Shown: positions 17,706-27,760, numbered from the stretch's first letter. The stretch: 64,000 bases of DNA from Acidianus brierleyi (GCF_003201835.2 NZ_CP029289.2:2883245-2947244); one strand, 5' to 3'. Numbers and translations are program-made. Notes: generated by a model not told the origin, from the sequence alone.

Positions 17706-19498
17706 TTTCCCAACCTCTTTATGAGTTCTGGAACCACCTCAAATAGATCTCCAATAACTCCATAATCACAGTTATTAAATATAGGAGCTTCAGGATCAAT
17801 ATTTATAGCGATGATTTTTCTAGCTCCTGAGATTCCTACTAAATGTTGCACTGCTCCAGAAATTCCTAAAGCTATGTATAGTTTTGGCCTTATAGTATTA
17901 CCAGTTTGTCCAACTTGCCTATCCTTTGGATACCAACCCATATCTGCAAGTGGCTTACTTACACCAACTACGCCTCCCAACACGTCTGCCAATTCTTCTG
18001 CTATTTTTATATTCTCGGGACTTTTTATTCCTCTACCTACACCTATTACTATATCAGATTCCGTAAGAACATTTCTTTTTTCCTTCCTCCTATAATCTAG
18101 TATTTTGTATCTAGAAAACTCATCATCTAATTTTTCTTCTACTATTTCTCCTTTTTTATGATTATGAATAGGTTTGAATACTCCAGATCTTACTGTCATC
18201 ATAACAGGTCTATGATTAGGACATATTATAGTAGACATTTCTTTTCCTCCGAAATCTGGTCTAGTTGCGTAAAGTATTCCCTTACTATCCACGTCGAAAC
18301 TAGTACAATCGGCTATCAAACCTGTGTTAATTTCAATAGCGCTAGTAGATGCTAATTCTCTGGAACTCTTTGTACCGGGGAAAAATATTGCCTCTGGTTT
18401 ATATTTCTTTGCCACTATGGATAGAGCTCTTGTATATATATCATTATCATATCTTTTAACATTGGATTTGACTAAATATACTTTATCAGCGCCATATTCA
18501 AAAGCATCCTCAACTAGATTATCCGCTCCTATAATTACTGCTGATAAAGTAGTTGAAAGTAAATCGGCAATCCTTCTTGCCTCACTCATAATCTCCCAAG
18601 ACGTTTCGTTCGGTTCTTCGTTTATATGATCAACATAGACCCAAAGCTCTCCATTAACTTTAGCTACTGGTTCTGGTTTTTTATATTCAATTTTCTCTTG
18701 TGTTTGAGAAAGTGAAATCTTTATTTTTTCTGTTAGCCATTCTGCAGCACCTTTAGGATCTTTTTCTTTATATAATTCTGGATTTCTAGTCTTTGGCGGA
18801 GGATGGACTTTTATAACTTTAGTAGGAGAACCAGCTAAACCTATTTTATTAGGCTCAGCCCCTATATCGTCCTTAGTTAACTTATGAATCTTTGCAGATC
18901 TGGACTTTATAATGCTTAATATGTCTGGTTGTCTAGGAGTATTAATATCTTCATTAACAGTTATGGTAGCAGGAAGAGGAACCTCTACAGTTTCTTCGTC
19001 AAATTCAGTTGATCTTATTACACTTAGAGTATTATTTTCTTTATCCACCCTTTCAACTTTACTTACATATCCAACAATTGGAATTCCGAGCCATTTTGCA
19101 GTTTGTGGTCCAACTTGTTCTGTTTCTCCATCCACAGCCCTCCTTCCGAAAATATATAGATCGGCATCACCTATTTTCTTTATTGCTTTAAAGACTGTAT
19201 ATGAAGTAGCCCAAGTATCTGCTCCTGCCATAGCTCTATCAGTTATAAGATAAGTTTCGTCAGCTCCCATAGCTATAGCTTCTCTTAAGGATATTTCTGC
19301 TTGCGGTGGACCCATTGTTATGACAATGACTTCTCCGCCATATCTTTCTTTGAGCCTAACAGCTTCTTCAATAGCATGAAGATCTGGAGGGTTTATTACT
19401 GCCGGAACACCTTCCCTGACCAAGGTATTAGTTACTGGATCCACTCTTAGATCGTCGGCATCTGGAACTTGTTTAATTGAGACTATTATTCGAACCAT
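17702..19498 (-). CDS. Fused electron-transfer flavoprotein (beta-alpha)
   Basis: A 598-residue fusion: residues 1-~260 are the beta subunit (IVSIKQVPDADDLRVDP, AMGADETYLI) and ~285-598 the alpha subunit with the FAD-binding C-terminus (VGVGRGIKSPE, QVGQTGNTIRPKLYIALGISGAVQH). Bacteria and eukaryotes keep two genes; the single polypeptide is common in Sulfolobales. It carries electrons from acyl-CoA dehydrogenases to FixC. A TATA-like box on the minus strand lies at 19527-19536. Confidence 0.93.
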   Translation of the reverse strand: MVRIIVSIKQVPDADDLRVDPVTNTLVREGVPAVINPPDLHAIEEAVRLKERYGGEVIVITMGPPQAEISLREAIAMGADETYLITDRAMAGADTWATSYTVFKAIKKIGDADLYIFGRRAVDGETEQVGPQTAKWLGIPIVGYVSKVERVDKENNTLSVIRSTEFDEETVEVPLPATITVNEDINTPRQPDILSIIKSRSAKIHKLTKDDIGAEPNKIGLAGSPTKVIKVHPPPKTRNPELYKEKDPKGAAEWLTEKIKISLSQTQEKIEYKKPEPVAKVNGELWVYVDHINEEPNETSWEIMSEARRIADLLSTTLSAVIIGADNLVEDAFEYGADKVYLVKSNVKRYDNDIYTRALSIVAKKYKPEAIFFPGTKSSRELASTSAIEINTGLIADCTSFDVDSKGILYATRPDFGGKEMSTIICPNHRPVMMTVRSGVFKPIHNHKKGEIVEEKLDDEFSRYKILDYRRKEKRNVLTESDIVIGVGRGIKSPENIKIAEELADVLGGVVGVSKPLADMGWYPKDRQVGQTGNTIRPKLYIALGISGAVQHLVGISGARKIIAINIDPEAPIFNNCDYGVIGDLFEVVPELIKRLGK

Positions 19499-19526
19499 AA
19501 TCCCTGTTTATAATTAAGAATTCATT

Positions 19527-19536
19527 GTATATAAAC
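19527..19536 (-). promoter_or_regulatory. Putative TATA box for the ETF-fixCX operon
   Basis: Read on the minus strand this is GTTTATATAC, about 30-38 bp before the ATG at 19498, which fits a leaderless or near-leaderless archaeal transcript. Confidence 0.45.
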
Positions 19537-19642
19537 TCAATTTCAGTATTTTATATTTTAAAACGTAGTCTTCAAACTTTGTTATAACATTCATAAATAT
19601 TATAAAAAATTTTCTTATGAAATTTGAGAAATATTCACAAAT

Positions 19643-19652
19643 AGATATTTAA
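19643..19652 (+). promoter_or_regulatory. Putative TATA box for the acyl-CoA synthetase gene
   Basis: GATATTTAAG lies 24-33 bp before the ATG at 19676, the spacing expected for leaderless transcription in Sulfolobales. Confidence 0.4.
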
Positions 19653-19675
19653 GCTCAAAAATCAAAAGTGTATTT

Positions 19676-21541
19676 ATGAATACCGAAATATTTTCTTTAG
19701 ATAAAATAAAAAGACTTTCAGAAGAAGCAAGAAATAATCCAGAAAGGTTCTGGGCGCATAAAACAAAATATATAGACTGGTTCAAAAAGCCAAGAACAAT
19801 ACTTGAGGGAAAACCACCTAATGATAGATGGTTTGTTGATGGATTATTGAATATATCTTATAACGCAGTAGATAGACACTATAAAACAAACCCAGAAAAT
19901 GTAGCATTTTATTGGATAAATGAAAAAGGAGAAACAAGAACAATATCCTATAGAGATCTTTATTGTGAAGTAAATAGGGCAGCTTACGTGCTGAAAGAGC
20001 TCGGTATAAAAAGAGGTGATTCCGTTTCCTTACTCATGCCAAGTATACCAGAGGCATTGTACTTCTCGTTGGCAGTACATAGATTAGGAGCAGTTTTGGT
20101 AATACACTATCTAGGTCTTAGTGAAGATACCTTAGCCTACAGATTAAAAGACAGCAAATCAAGAATAATGATATTAGCCTCTTCCTCTTTGAGGAATGGA
20201 AAAGAGATTAACATAAAAAAAATGTTTGACAATGTATTAGAAAAATTCAATGTACCAATAGAAAAAGTTTTAGTGATAAAAAGAGGCGAAGTTGAAACAA
20301 CTAATAGAGACTTGATTTACAATGATGTAAGGCCTAAAGGTAGAGTATATATAGAACCTGAAGCAGTAGAGTCTAATGAGCCAGCCACTATATATTATAC
20401 TTCTGGAACTACAGGGAGACCTAAAGGTCTATATCATTCAAATGGAGGATATATAATAGCATTGAATTGGGCATTTGATTCATTACTAGGACCTAAAAAA
20501 GGGGACGTATGGTGGACTATTTCTGAATTAGGATGGCCAGTATGGCCTATGGCAAATCTCTATACTATACCTATAATGGGGTTAACTGGAGTTCTATTCG
20601 AAGGTTATATAGGCTACCAACCCGATCTCTTTTCTAGAATAGTAGAACGATTCGGAGTTAATTTAGTATGGAGTTCTACAACTACGCTTTATACTTTGAA
20701 AAGCCTTGGAGAAGAATCTATAAATTCTGGAGATGTCTCCAGCTTAAGAATTATTTTAAACACTGGAGAACCTTTAAACACAGGAGCTAGAAAGTGGCTT
20801 AGAGAGCAATTAAAAGATGTATATATAGCCGACGCATATTGGATGACAGAACACTTATTGCCAATAGCCGCAACGCCTGCTGGATTAGGCGAAATACCAT
20901 ACAAAGAAGGATCTGCTGGTATAGTATTCCCTGGATCTAGCTTTAACATTGTCGATGATGATGGAAATCCCTTACCTCCAAGGAAAAAAGGATATATTGT
21001 ACTCAATTCTGTAAATCCGGCTATGGCAAAAATGGTAAATGATACTAATAACGAGAAAATGACAAAAACGTACTGGTCTAGATTCCCTGGATATTTCTAC
21101 ACTGGCGATTACGGATATGTCGATGAGGATGGGTATTTATATGTAGTAGGTAGAGCAGATGATATAATTACAAAAGAAGGAGAAAGAGTTGGTACTATGG
21201 AAATAGAAAGCATTGTAGCTAATCATCCATCAGTTGCTGAAGCCTCGGCTATAGGATATACTGATAATGATGGAACTACAAAAATATTAGTTTTAGCTGT
21301 TCCTAGAGCTGGATTCGAAAGAAGCGAAAGACTTGAACAGGATATTAAAACATTTCTAAGAAATTCTGGAATTTTTGTAGATAATGTTATTCTAGTCTCT
21401 AGATTACCTAAGACAAAAAGCGGTAAGATAATGAGAAGATTAATAAGATCAATAATTAAAAACGAGGAAATAGGAGATATATCAACTTTAGATAATCCTG
21501 ACATACTATACGAGCTAAGAAATTCTCTTTCTAAAAAGTAA
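19676..21541 (+). CDS. AMP-forming acyl-CoA synthetase (acetyl/propionyl-CoA synthetase family)
   Basis: A 621-residue adenylate-forming ligase. The N-terminal FWAHKTKYIDWFKKP and the P-loop-like YYTSGTTGRPKG match the acetyl-CoA synthetase subgroup; YFYTGDYGYVDEDGYLYVVGRADD and the lysine region PKTKSGKIMRR complete the C-terminal domain. It activates a short acid (acetate, propionate or 3-hydroxypropionate) with ATP and CoA. Acid specificity cannot be decided here. It is divergent from the ETF operon. Confidence 0.88.
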   Translation: MNTEIFSLDKIKRLSEEARNNPERFWAHKTKYIDWFKKPRTILEGKPPNDRWFVDGLLNISYNAVDRHYKTNPENVAFYWINEKGETRTISYRDLYCEVNRAAYVLKELGIKRGDSVSLLMPSIPEALYFSLAVHRLGAVLVIHYLGLSEDTLAYRLKDSKSRIMILASSSLRNGKEINIKKMFDNVLEKFNVPIEKVLVIKRGEVETTNRDLIYNDVRPKGRVYIEPEAVESNEPATIYYTSGTTGRPKGLYHSNGGYIIALNWAFDSLLGPKKGDVWWTISELGWPVWPMANLYTIPIMGLTGVLFEGYIGYQPDLFSRIVERFGVNLVWSSTTTLYTLKSLGEESINSGDVSSLRIILNTGEPLNTGARKWLREQLKDVYIADAYWMTEHLLPIAATPAGLGEIPYKEGSAGIVFPGSSFNIVDDDGNPLPPRKKGYIVLNSVNPAMAKMVNDTNNEKMTKTYWSRFPGYFYTGDYGYVDEDGYLYVVGRADDIITKEGERVGTMEIESIVANHPSVAEASAIGYTDNDGTTKILVLAVPRAGFERSERLEQDIKTFLRNSGIFVDNVILVSRLPKTKSGKIMRRLIRSIIKNEEIGDISTLDNPDILYELRNSLSKK

Positions 21542-21691
21542 ATATTTAGGTTTTTATGATCTCTTAAATTTTTTCTCAGAGAGGCTATCAAACCATATTT
21601 TAATCTAGCGCTAGATTTAGAATTTATCATGATTAGGGCGTTCAGTAATAAATATTTTGGTTGAACTTCAAGCATAATGTCAACTAAGATT

Positions 21692-21719
21692 GCCACGTGT
21701 ACCTTTCAATCCACGTGGC
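21692..21719 (-). repeat. Hairpin in the right end of IS110 element A
   Basis: On the minus strand GCCACGTG and CACGTGGC arms enclose a 12-base loop, just downstream of the transposase. Copy 2 has the same hairpin at 63913-63940 with one arm base changed. It could be part of a terminal recognition structure or a non-coding RNA. Confidence 0.6.
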
Positions 21720-21732
21720 GATTTGGGGAGGA

Positions 21733-22786
21733 TCACTTAGGCTCATAAGGCTTATTATTATACCAAACACTCCAAACTATTCTAGCCAATTTCCTGGCTA
21801 AAGCAGTGTACAACTTCTTTCCCTTCAACTTTTCCTTATGGTTCTCGTAAAATTCTAGTAATGTAGGATTACGAGAGTAATTCATCTCAGCGAGGAAGTA
21901 GAACAAGCTGCGCAAGTACTTATTACCCTTCTTCGATATTCCCTTACTTACAGTAGCTTTACCGCTCCTCTCATTGGGTCTAAACCACAGTAGGCTACGA
22001 AGGACTCAGGGTTAGGAAAGCGTTTAATGTCTCCAACAATGCCTATTATTATCCAGAAAGTTTTCCTATTCCCGGTATAGTTAATAGAACGTGATTTTCA
22101 GACTGTGATTGTATCATTTTCTCTACTTCTTTTATTTTCTCGCTTGTTTCCAGTAGTGCTTTAGATAATACTTCGATTTCTTCAAGTACGATCTTTGTGT
22201 ACTCTAAGTTGTATAATTGTATTTTGAAGTTTCCTTTAGAGAATTCTTCAAGCATTTCCTTGCTTATTTTTTCCTCGTCACTGACTAGGAATAGTGCTCT
22301 TTTTACCCTGTTCTTGTACTTTACTTCAAGGTCTTTTAGGAAGATATATAGTGTTACTAGTTCTTTCAATGGGTTGTAGTTGTACTCCTTTGCCTTGTTT
22401 GCCATGTTTATTAGTTTTTGTGCGTCGTAAAAATCTGTTTTCTTTCCTCTCAAGTCCTTCTCCTTCCATAGTATATTTGGGCTTACTTGTAGTATCTTGA
22501 TCCCTTTTTCCTTGAAGTATTGACATGGTTTTATTGAGTATGCTCCTGTCGGTTCGACCACTATTGTGTTTAGTTTCACTTTTAGTATTTCTTCATAACC
22601 CTTCTTGTTGTTCTCGTAGACCCTCCCCTCACTCGATACTAGATGATCTTTTGATATGTCTATTCCTAGGATCCCTACCTCTTTATCACACCTATATCCG
22701 TGCATATTATCACAATGTTCAGTCCGATGGTAGGGGTTTGTCACGCCCCCGTTCGAAGACTTTGCTTCAGTCAAAGGGTCGACCAT
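21733..22786 (-). pseudogene. IS110 transposase of element A, frameshifted
   Basis: The N-terminal part (true start probably near 22709, GILGIDISKDH, VEPTGAY, KKTDFYDAQKL) holds the DEDD RuvC-like residues. The frame breaks after IPGIGKLSG at about 22050, continues as the helix-hairpin-helix part (GIVGDIKRF, YCGLDPMRG), and breaks again near 21965; the last piece (SKGISKKGNKYLRSLFYF to 21733) holds the catalytic-serine domain region. Both breaks are single-base shifts. Both also occur in copy 2. Confidence 0.8.
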
Positions 22787-22834
22787 GTTTCCCAGTTGGA
22801 GAGTATTACTCTCCCCAACTAATTAATCTATATA

Positions 22835-22876
22835 GGGTTCAAAGGGGCTGAAGACTCCATCCGTGGAGATGGATAG
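22835..22876 (+). repeat. IS605-type left-end fragment
   Basis: This 42-bp piece matches the first part of the left end of the TnpB element at 12514 (GGGTTCAAAG, GAAGACTCCATCCGT, GGAGATGG) with a 7-base deletion in the hairpin. It is stranded between two IS110 elements, so an IS605-type element was once here and was broken by insertion of IS110 element B. Confidence 0.7.
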
Positions 22877-22903
22877 GCTCCACATGCTTTGCCTCTAACA
22901 TGG

Positions 22904-24037
22904 CTAGGCGATAGCTTGAAGAGCCGAAGGAACTACTTGATTGGGGTCAACTTGAGGGCCTTCACCACCTCCTCCCCTATACCTAGTCTTCTTAGTCTCA
23001 CCCTTGTATTCCCCATCCTTGAGTACGTGATAAACTATCCTACATATCTTGTTGGCCAAGGCTAATGTAGCCTTTTTGGAATTGCTTGTCCTCTTCAACA
23101 AGGCTTGATAGAAGCCATTAAATTGGACCGTGTTCTTAGCGGACCTTGCAACAAGGAATAGAACGCGGGATAAGTGCTTATTCCCCTTGATGAGACCGTT
23201 GTGAAATTCGGTCTTCCCGCTCTGCTTAGTCCAGAAACTCCAGCATAAGAAGCAGCTTGTTTCGAAGACTCAAACCTGCTCACGTCTCCAAGCTCAGCGT
23301 AAATTGTGGCTGCAGAGATTGGGCCTATTCCGGGTATCTTAGTCACTACTGCTTCCTCGGGTAGGAACTTCATTATCTCGTTCTCCACTTCCTTGATTTG
23401 TTCTTCTATAATGTTCAGTAGGTCCAGGAGTTGTTTTAGGATGAACGCTTCTATTCTAGTTAATTTTCTTCCCAATAATTTGGAGTACTCCTTGATCTCT
23501 TCGTCAGTTAGCTTCTCCTCATTTAGTTTTCTCACTATTTCCTTTGTCTTCTTTTCGAAGGTAGCTTGTATCCTGCTGTTTCTAGAACTTTCCTTATCTC
23601 GTTCTTTACTTGTGTCTTTCTCTCTACTAGTCCTTCTCTGTGTCTTGACATTTCTCTTAGTTCTTGCATTTCTCCCGTTGGTACGATCCTTTTACTGTGC
23701 CTGCAGCGTAGGCTATTGCGAGTCTTATGGAGTCGTTCTTGTCTGTCTTCTTGCCTAGGACTTCAACTGTTTGGACAGGGTTTATCACGTTTACTTTTAG
23801 TCCCTTGTCTCTCAGTACGTTGTATACGTGGTAGAAGTATACTCCTGTTGCTTCCATTATTCCTTCTTCGTATCCTTCTAGGAATTTTATAAGTTCTTTG
23901 AGTCCTTCCTCGTTGTATTTGAATTCTCTCGTATCAGCTTCTTTTACTGTGTTGTTGTTTATTTCCATCTTGGTTGCAACAAGTCTTGATTCCCCCACAT
24001 CTATTGCAAATACTTTAGGCTTTATCTTCCTTTCCAT
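22904..24037 (-). pseudogene. IS110 transposase of element B, frameshifted
   Basis: The first piece (24037-23657, MERKIKPKVFAIDVGESRL, MEATGVYFYHVYNVL, GKKTDKNDSIRLA) has the DEDD residues. Breaks follow near 23650, near 23545 and near 23215. The middle piece (VTKIPGIGPISAATIYAEL, SKQAASYAGVSG) is the helix-hairpin-helix part and the last piece (22904-23101, LLKRTSNSKKATLALANKI) the C-terminal domain. With three single-base shifts the protein is dead unless expressed by other means. Confidence 0.82.
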
Positions 24038-24119
24038 GTGTAATACTCTTTTTCTAATTCTTGAATTTTTCTATAATACGCGTTGTATTGTTAATTTTGT
24101 TAGGAGATAGTGCGAACTA

Positions 24120-24240
24120 ACTATGAGAACGTCCCCTTAAATTTTTGCACACTCCTACTCGGGATATTGTCCCACATGTTAGATCGCGGGGGACGTATAG
24201 CCAGCCTACCCCATGGGGTTTTATCCCCATGTTCACTTTC
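24120..24240 (-). ncRNA. Candidate IS110 bridge RNA
   Basis: This GC-rich segment stands out from its AT-rich surroundings and lies between the left end of element B and the transposase start. On the minus strand a perfect hairpin (CATGGGG, 6-base loop, CCCCATG; 24212-24231) is followed by an 8-bp long-range stem ACGTCCCC/GGGGACGT (24189-24196 with 24129-24136) that encloses a smaller hairpin GGGA/TCCC (24161-24173). This multi-loop layout in this position is what bridge RNAs of IS110 elements look like. Loops were not matched to targets here. Confidence 0.5.
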
Positions 24241-24335
24241 GGCTTGTGTTATTTTCTTGTTCTCTTTATAAAAGTTTTACTCTTGTAAGGCTTGTCTTCT
24301 TGTTTAGGAGTGTTGTTCGTGAAAATCGCCGTAGG

Positions 24336-24643
24336 AGTTCACAAAACTCCGACTAATTTGAGACCTAGGGAAATTCGACTAGACCACACAATAATATTCA
24401 GGACAACTTTTTCATTATCTTTTATAAGATTAAATAATATTTATATAAATATTCTAAATTTAATATTAGGTTTTTAGTAAAGGAATCAAGAACAATTTAC
24501 TCTAAGATATAAGGAGTTTAAAATTTATGTATTTTCCTAAGGACATAGGTTTCGAAAATAAGAACTGGCTTTAAGATCTTGTTATGGAATAATTTTTTAA
24601 CAGACAAGATAAAAATTAGATTCAATTATTACAAGGCGAAAAA
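24336..24643. other. Flank of IS110 element B, no gene seen
   Basis: The first bases after the element form a short hairpin (GGAGTT, 5-base loop, AACTCC, 24334-24350). The rest is AT-rich with no coding potential, apart from the promoter region of the following gene. Confidence 0.4.
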
Positions 24644-25195
24644 ATGGAAGAGAAGAAGATAAGTATATTGAAATACGCTACCATAATATCGATCTTCATA
24701 ATTATACCTCTGATTGTACTATCATTTTTAGTATATTTTCTTGCGTTATACTTTACTAAATCGTCTACAATATCTTCAGAAGTCACTACAGTAACTACAA
24801 TACCTATTCTTTTGGGAGGAATATCAGCAATGAGATGGTATATGGAAAAAAACGAATTAATATCACCATTTCATAAAAATATTGTAGTCTATAATCTAGA
24901 TTCTAACGATAATGTGGAAATACCAGAAGAGCTAATTAGAACTTATGAAACTAGAATGCTATACTTTCTTGAAAATAATTTATATAATGAATATTTGAAA
25001 ACTCTCAGTTTTGTAGTAAGTTTCTATCTTAAGAACGCTATTGTTAATAACGACGTTCGTAGCTTTTTGAAGGCTAAGGATCTTATAAAAAAGGGAGACT
25101 GCATAGTTAAAGAAAAGAAGATAAAAAATAATGTTATAGAATTATTTCAATTAGTGAGAAAAAAAGTCGAAGATTATAGTAAAAAATTCGAATAA
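24644..25195 (+). CDS. Hypothetical protein with two N-terminal membrane helices
   Basis: A 183-residue protein with helices at about 12-36 and 50-66 and a cytosolic, charged helical domain of ~115 residues. I do not recognise the family. The predicted topology would place the soluble domain inside the cell. It stands between transposon remnants and a convergent MFS gene whose stop is 3 bp away. Confidence 0.6.
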   Translation: MEEKKISILKYATIISIFIIIPLIVLSFLVYFLALYFTKSSTISSEVTTVTTIPILLGGISAMRWYMEKNELISPFHKNIVVYNLDSNDNVEIPEELIRTYETRMLYFLENNLYNEYLKTLSFVVSFYLKNAIVNNDVRSFLKAKDLIKKGDCIVKEKKIKNNVIELFQLVRKKVEDYSKKFE

Positions 25196-25198
25196 CTT

Positions 25199-26536
25199 TT
25201 AATGTTTTAAATTCTCCTTAAGAGGCTCTTGAGACGTTTCTTCTAAAGGTACCATATTAGTATCGTAACCTTTCACAAACCACATAAATGATCCTCCTGC
25301 ACCAAGTAACCATAGTATTAAATTAAAAATTACAAATTGTATTTCAGAAAAAGAGCTAGTAAGTTGTATAGATGCAGCATAAGAAAGCATTGGAGCAACT
25401 CTTACTAAACCTATATAAAACGCTCTGGCTTTTATTGGCATTAACGTAGGTTCGAAAATTGTCCTTACAGCCCAACCGAATTCGCTAAAGAACATATTTG
25501 CAGTTAATAAAGCATAGAAAATTCCTATAGAAAACGGAATAATTGAAGTGACTAAAAATAGAATAGGAATCATAGTCAATGTTCCACCAGAGAATGCTGC
25601 TAATGCAAACTTTCTTGATCCTAATCTTCCTGCTATCATTGCAGCTATAAATCCAGCAACTGACGCACCTAAGTTTGCTACAAATATTATTAGGTCAACC
25701 GTTGCTCCTTTAAAATAATAATCTGCTATTATGTAAGCCATTAACCCATAGGTTAGATATTGGGATACGCTTATTATAACTAGAAACAAAAATCGCGTTA
25801 GAAATGATGTCTTTTTAGGAACATGCCATATTCCACTAACGTTCTTTGGTACAAAAAACTTCTTAGCTTCTTTTTCTGCATCTTTTTCTTTACCTGCTTT
25901 AACTAGCCATCTTACACTTTCTGGTGTCATATATCTCATTACTAGTGCTATACCTACAAGAACTATAGCTAGTAATCCTAGAGTTCTTAGCTCAATTAGA
26001 TAGGAATCTGAAAGCGAGTAGGTAAAATATGAAATTAAAGCAGCAACCATAGCACCTACATTGTCAAAGTTAGGTAGAAGAACTAACATTGATTCTCTCA
26101 ATTTCAATGGCATAGTTTCTGCAGCATACGATAAAGACGTTGGAACTTCTCCTTCTATTCCAAAATCGGCAAGTATTATTCCTAAGACTATTATGGCTAA
26201 GAACGTAATAGATGAGGACGATATTAATGAGGCAGAAGCTAGACTAGAAGTAATAAAAATTATTAATGAACCGGTTCCATAAAGGCCCATAGTTATAAAG
26301 AAAGTTCCTCTTCTTCCTAGTTTCATATCTGAAAGAGCAGAAATACCTAAGTCTCCAGCCAGTTGAGCTAAGATAGGGATTATAAGGAACCATACAGCAT
26401 TTACCGATGGATAAAATATTGGTGCAATACTTGCTATAACCCCCCACATGAAAAAGCCTATTAGCAAAGATGAGAATAATGACCAGTGAGCTTTTGACCA
26501 TTTCGAGAAATCTACGTCTTTTATTGAATCATCCAT
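25199..26536 (-). CDS. MFS transporter
   Basis: A 445-residue 12-helix permease with the loop motif LSDMKLGRRGTFF (about 63-75) and a central-loop sequence MTPESVRWLVKAGK that parallels the PESPRWL motif of sugar porters. It is a distant paralogue of the transporter at 1223-2653. The substrate is unknown. Confidence 0.85.
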   Translation of the reverse strand: MDDSIKDVDFSKWSKAHWSLFSSLLIGFFMWGVIASIAPIFYPSVNAVWFLIIPILAQLAGDLGISALSDMKLGRRGTFFITMGLYGTGSLIIFITSSLASASLISSSSITFLAIIVLGIILADFGIEGEVPTSLSYAAETMPLKLRESMLVLLPNFDNVGAMVAALISYFTYSLSDSYLIELRTLGLLAIVLVGIALVMRYMTPESVRWLVKAGKEKDAEKEAKKFFVPKNVSGIWHVPKKTSFLTRFLFLVIISVSQYLTYGLMAYIIADYYFKGATVDLIIFVANLGASVAGFIAAMIAGRLGSRKFALAAFSGGTLTMIPILFLVTSIIPFSIGIFYALLTANMFFSEFGWAVRTIFEPTLMPIKARAFYIGLVRVAPMLSYAASIQLTSSFSEIQFVIFNLILWLLGAGGSFMWFVKGYDTNMVPLEETSQEPLKENLKH

Positions 26537-26823
26537 ATTTTTATCTAATTATTAATAGCTTATAAACTTAGTTATAGGATTTTTAGATGCTAGAATATAT
26601 TTTTGATTTTATATAGAAAATAAGATATAAACTAATAATTTAGATAAAATGATATATAAGTTATAACATTCCATTAATTTAGCTATACAAAGCATTTAAA
26701 TTTCCTCTTTGATACTGTAAAGATTTGATTAACTTCGAAAAATTCATTTATAAATTACATTAATAATGATTCAATAATATTCATAATAGGATAGATTTTT
26801 TTCTTTTCATTCGCACTATATTT

Positions 26824-27744
26824 ATGCCTTTAGATCCGCAAATTAAGGAAATGCTCAACAAAATATCTTTACCTAAAATAGATTTATCCAAGATCTCTAT
26901 AGAGGATTTTAGAAAATCTTCTAATCAACTTTTTAATGATCCTATTCAAGAGCCTATAGGTAAAACTCAAGATATGGAAATAAATGGAAGCAATGGCAAA
27001 ATAAGAATTAGAATATATTTCCCTACTGAATACAAGAAAAAATATCCAATTATTATGTACTATCATGGCGGAGGATTTGTTTTTGGAAACATAGAAACAC
27101 ACGACAATATATGCCGACTACTTTCAAATATGTCAGGTTTCGCAGTAATATCAGTGGATTATAGACTGGCTCCAGAATATAAGTTTCCTACTGCAGTAAT
27201 AGATTCCTACGATGCTGTAAGATGGGTAGCTGATAACGGGGATAAATTAGATCTAGATACATCAAAAATTGCTGTGGCAGGAGATAGCGCAGGAGGAAAT
27301 ATCTCTGCATCAATTAGCTTAATGGATAGAGATAAGGGAGAAAATATAATAAAATATCAAGCTTTAATTTATCCTGCAACGAATATGGTAGATAATTCCC
27401 CTTCTATAAATGAATTTGGAGAAGGATATTTTCTTACTTATGAATTGATGAGATTCTTCGGATTGTCGTATTTTAAAGAAGCCAAGGACGCTCTAAATCC
27501 CTACGCATCGCCTATATTTGGTAATTTAGATAAGCTACCTCCTTCCATAGTAATAACCGCAGAATACGATCCGTTGAGAGATCAAGGAGAATTATATTCC
27601 TATTTATTAAGAAAAAATGGCAATATATCTACATGCACCAGATATAAAGGAATGATACATGGATTCTTGAGCTTTTATAGATACGTAGATGCAGGAAAAG
27701 ACGCTATGGCACAAATCGCTGGAGTACTTCGTTATAAGCTATAA
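26824..27744 (+). CDS. Carboxylesterase of the hormone-sensitive lipase family
   Basis: A 306-residue alpha/beta hydrolase. The oxyanion-hole HGGGFVFGN (81-89), nucleophile S155 in GDSAGGN, acid in AEYDPLRDQG and histidine in MIHGF are all present. Length matches thermophilic archaeal esterases of the HSL/bHSL group that hydrolyse short acyl esters. It has a 287-bp upstream gap with AT-rich promoter DNA and no obvious operon partners. Confidence 0.93.
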   Translation: MPLDPQIKEMLNKISLPKIDLSKISIEDFRKSSNQLFNDPIQEPIGKTQDMEINGSNGKIRIRIYFPTEYKKKYPIIMYYHGGGFVFGNIETHDNICRLLSNMSGFAVISVDYRLAPEYKFPTAVIDSYDAVRWVADNGDKLDLDTSKIAVAGDSAGGNISASISLMDRDKGENIIKYQALIYPATNMVDNSPSINEFGEGYFLTYELMRFFGLSYFKEAKDALNPYASPIFGNLDKLPPSIVITAEYDPLRDQGELYSYLLRKNGNISTCTRYKGMIHGFLSFYRYVDAGKDAMAQIAGVLRYKL

Positions 27745-27760
27745 AGAGAACGCTAATCAT

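Larger units (their letters stand above)
21636..22834 (-). mobile_element. IS110-family element A, copy 1 (decayed)
   Basis: The outer (right) boundary at 21636 is where identity with the inverted copy ends (63995). The inner boundary is taken at the edge of an IS605 left-end fragment (22835). It carries a transposase in two or three frames, a downstream hairpin (8-bp arms around 21692-21719) and an upstream non-coding stretch with another hairpin (about 22796-22821). Copy 2 lies at 62821-63995 in the opposite orientation. Confidence 0.78.
22877..24335 (-). mobile_element. IS110-family element B, full length but decayed
   Basis: A 1459-bp element read on the minus strand, left end CCTACGGCGATTTTCACG at 24335 and right end AAGCATGTGGAGC at 22877, flanked on both sides by the dinucleotide AG (CT on the minus strand), the core expected for IS110 recombination. 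Ends were fixed by comparison with the 180-bp deleted copy at 62592-62771. About 300 bp lie before the transposase, the place where IS110 elements encode their bridge RNA. Confidence 0.8.

Noticed and set aside
22030..22070. Programmed -1 frameshifting in the IS110-A transposase
   Set aside because: The break is conserved in both copies, but no classical slippery heptamer in the right frame was seen and a second single-base break follows within 100 bp, so decay before duplication is simpler.
22525..24110. Several plus-strand open frames across the IS110 elements
   Set aside because: They are antisense shadows of the transposase genes, rich in Leu/Ser, with no family resemblance.
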